A DNA stretch of 5,261 nucleotides, taken from contig VSOD01000309.1 in assembly GCA_009774655.1 (NCBI GenBank), forward strand, positions 1-5,261. The letters are read 5' to 3'. Below are positions 4,202 to 5,261 of this stretch, one piece after another (position 1 is the first letter of the stretch; every line of letters starts with the position of its first letter). The notes below the pieces were generated by a model. The model saw only the letters and a list, made by a program, of their open reading frames with translations. It ran no database searches and was not told the origin of the DNA. This stretch comes from Lachnospiraceae bacterium. GTDB lineage: Bacteria > Bacillota_A > Clostridia > Lachnospirales > Lachnospiraceae. The position numbers and the translations under genes are program-made.

Positions 4202-5261
4202 ATGGGGTTATATCGTATTTTGCTTGTGGATGACGAGGAGGAAGTCCGCAGGGGAATCATCCGCAAGATGGAGTGGGAGAAGCTGGGATTCGAGGTGGCA
4301 GGGGACGCCGAGAACGGTGAAGAGGCATTGGAGAAGGTGGAGCAGCTGCAGCCGGATGTGGTGATCACGGATATCCGGATGCCGTATATGGACGGGCTGA
4401 CGCTGACGAGGCGGATTCGGGAGAAATATCCTTCGATCAGGGTTTTGATCTTTTCGGGGTATGACGATTTTGAGTATGCACAGCAGGCGATCAAGCTGCA
4501 TGTGACGGAATATATTTTAAAACCGGTGAATGTGGAGGAACTGTCGGAGATTCTCACCAGGGTGAGGGAGAATCTGGAGGAGGAGATCAAGCAGCGCCGA
4601 GATATTGATTCCCTGCGGGAAAGCTATCTGGGGAATCTGCCGATCCTGCGGGAGCTTTTTTTGAACGATCTGGTACGGGGCGAGGCGGACGAGAGCGCGG
4701 TGGTGCCGAAGCTCAGGGAGTACGGCGTCGATATTCTGGATGCCTGCAGATGGGTGGCGGCGGTTATCCATGTGGAGCGGGCGGATGCCCAGACACTTGC
4801 CCTGCCCAGGGAGCTGATCCCCATTTCCGTGCGGGGACTGGTGGAGGATTCCCTGCGGGGTTATTACCGCTTTGCCGTTTTTAATTCCATGGACGAGATC
4901 ACGGTGATCGTGGCCATTGATGAGGATAATTCCCAGACCGGCTTAAGCAATCTGCTCCATGATATCTGTAAAGAGTGCCGGCGGGTGCTGGAGGTTGCGA
5001 TCACGGCGGGCGTGGGGTACAGCTGCGAGACGCTGCCGGAGATCAGCCATTCTTATGAATCGGCCGTGGATGCGCTTGGATACCGGGCTATTGTCGGTAC
5101 GGGCAGGCCTATCTACATCAACGATGTGGAGCCGGTCGGCAAGGGCAAGCTGCAGTTTCATGACCGGGATGAGGAAGAGCTGGTGGCGGCCAGTAAGTTT
5201 GGGACGCCGGATAAGATCGACGGTGTGATCCGGGCGCTTTCTGCCCGCATGGAGGATGCGA
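4202..5261 (+). CDS. YesN/AraC-type two-component response regulator, C-terminus beyond the window
   Basis: The gene runs off the right edge after 353 codons with no stop. Residues 1-120 are a receiver domain: acidic pair D10-D11 in LLVDDEEEVRRG, phospho-acceptor D57 in ITDIRMPYMDG, S85 in IFSGYDDF and K107 in YILKP. Residues 119-142 look like a charged helical linker. The middle (about 180-310), with AITAGVGYSCETLPEISHSYESAVDALGYR, resembles the degenerate GGDEF-like module of YesN-family regulators. In that family an AraC-type helix-turn-helix pair follows and often controls sugar-uptake genes; it is expected beyond the window but not seen. The start at 4202 has ggagg (4189-4193) 8 nt upstream. 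An in-frame ATG at 4196 is only 2 nt from that site and less likely. The partner histidine kinase is not in the window. Confidence 0.92.
   Translation, partial: MGLYRILLVDDEEEVRRGIIRKMEWEKLGFEVAGDAENGEEALEKVEQLQPDVVITDIRMPYMDGLTLTRRIREKYPSIRVLIFSGYDDFEYAQQAIKLHVTEYILKPVNVEELSEILTRVRENLEEEIKQRRDIDSLRESYLGNLPILRELFLNDLVRGEADESAVVPKLREYGVDILDACRWVAAVIHVERADAQTLALPRELIPISVRGLVEDSLRGYYRFAVFNSMDEITVIVAIDEDNSQTGLSNLLHDICKECRRVLEVAITAGVGYSCETLPEISHSYESAVDALGYRAIVGTGRPIYINDVEPVGKGKLQFHDRDEEELVAASKFGTPDKIDGVIRALSARMEDA

Noticed and set aside
4168..4590. 140-codon open frame on the minus strand and several shorter ones to 5161
   Set aside because: They are antisense to the receiver domain and middle region of the response regulator, whose motifs are clear. 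The Ser-rich or His/Leu-rich translations are artefacts.
4959..5228. 89-codon plus-strand frame within the response regulator
   Set aside because: It is an Arg/Ser/Trp-rich alternative frame of the regulator gene, with no family resemblance.

Overview
This window is a ribosome-biogenesis and protein-targeting operon, followed by the start of an unrelated regulatory gene. All genes are on the + strand. The order ffh - rpsP - khpA (KH-domain protein) - rimM - trmD - rplS is the classic Firmicutes arrangement. The protein sequences (TrmD with CGHYEGIDER and LLEYPQYSRP, a KhpA of about 75 aa, and a YesN-type response regulator next door) and the mixed, roughly half-GC composition suggest a gut-type Clostridia, probably Lachnospiraceae. 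That taxonomic call is inference from recognised sequence character; no search was run.

Region by region. Bases 1-80 hold a non-coding, hairpin-rich element cut by the left edge. It contains two complete hairpins and the 3' half of a probable third, and abuts ffh (91-1458). A 79-bp spacer with a long imperfect stem leads to rpsP (1538-1783), then khpA (1820-2047). Next comes a 211-bp gene-free stretch that opens with a GCAA-capped hairpin. B. subtilis has ylqD at this place and no such gene is visible here. rimM (2259-2771) and trmD (2830-3543) follow. A 139-bp gap carries a good extended -10 promoter and a leader of about 66 nt in front of rplS (3683-4030). A strong intrinsic terminator (4093-4130) closes the operon. 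A promoter candidate overlapping that terminator drives a response regulator that starts at 4202 and runs off the right edge without its expected C-terminal DNA-binding domain.

How the genes fit together. Ffh is the SRP GTPase that delivers nascent membrane proteins to the translocon. S16 is a 30S protein and RimM is the 30S maturation factor acting near the S19/16S head region. TrmD makes m1G37 in tRNA and protects the reading frame. L19 sits at the 30S-50S interface. KhpA is a small RNA-binding protein that in other Firmicutes pairs with KhpB/Jag. The set couples ribosome assembly, decoding accuracy and co-translational targeting.

I found no evidence for a new defence, mobile or biosynthetic system. 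The coding content is ordinary core genome. The items worth a second look are non-coding: the folded element at the ffh ribosome-binding site, the long khpA-rimM leader, and the terminator/promoter overlap after rplS.
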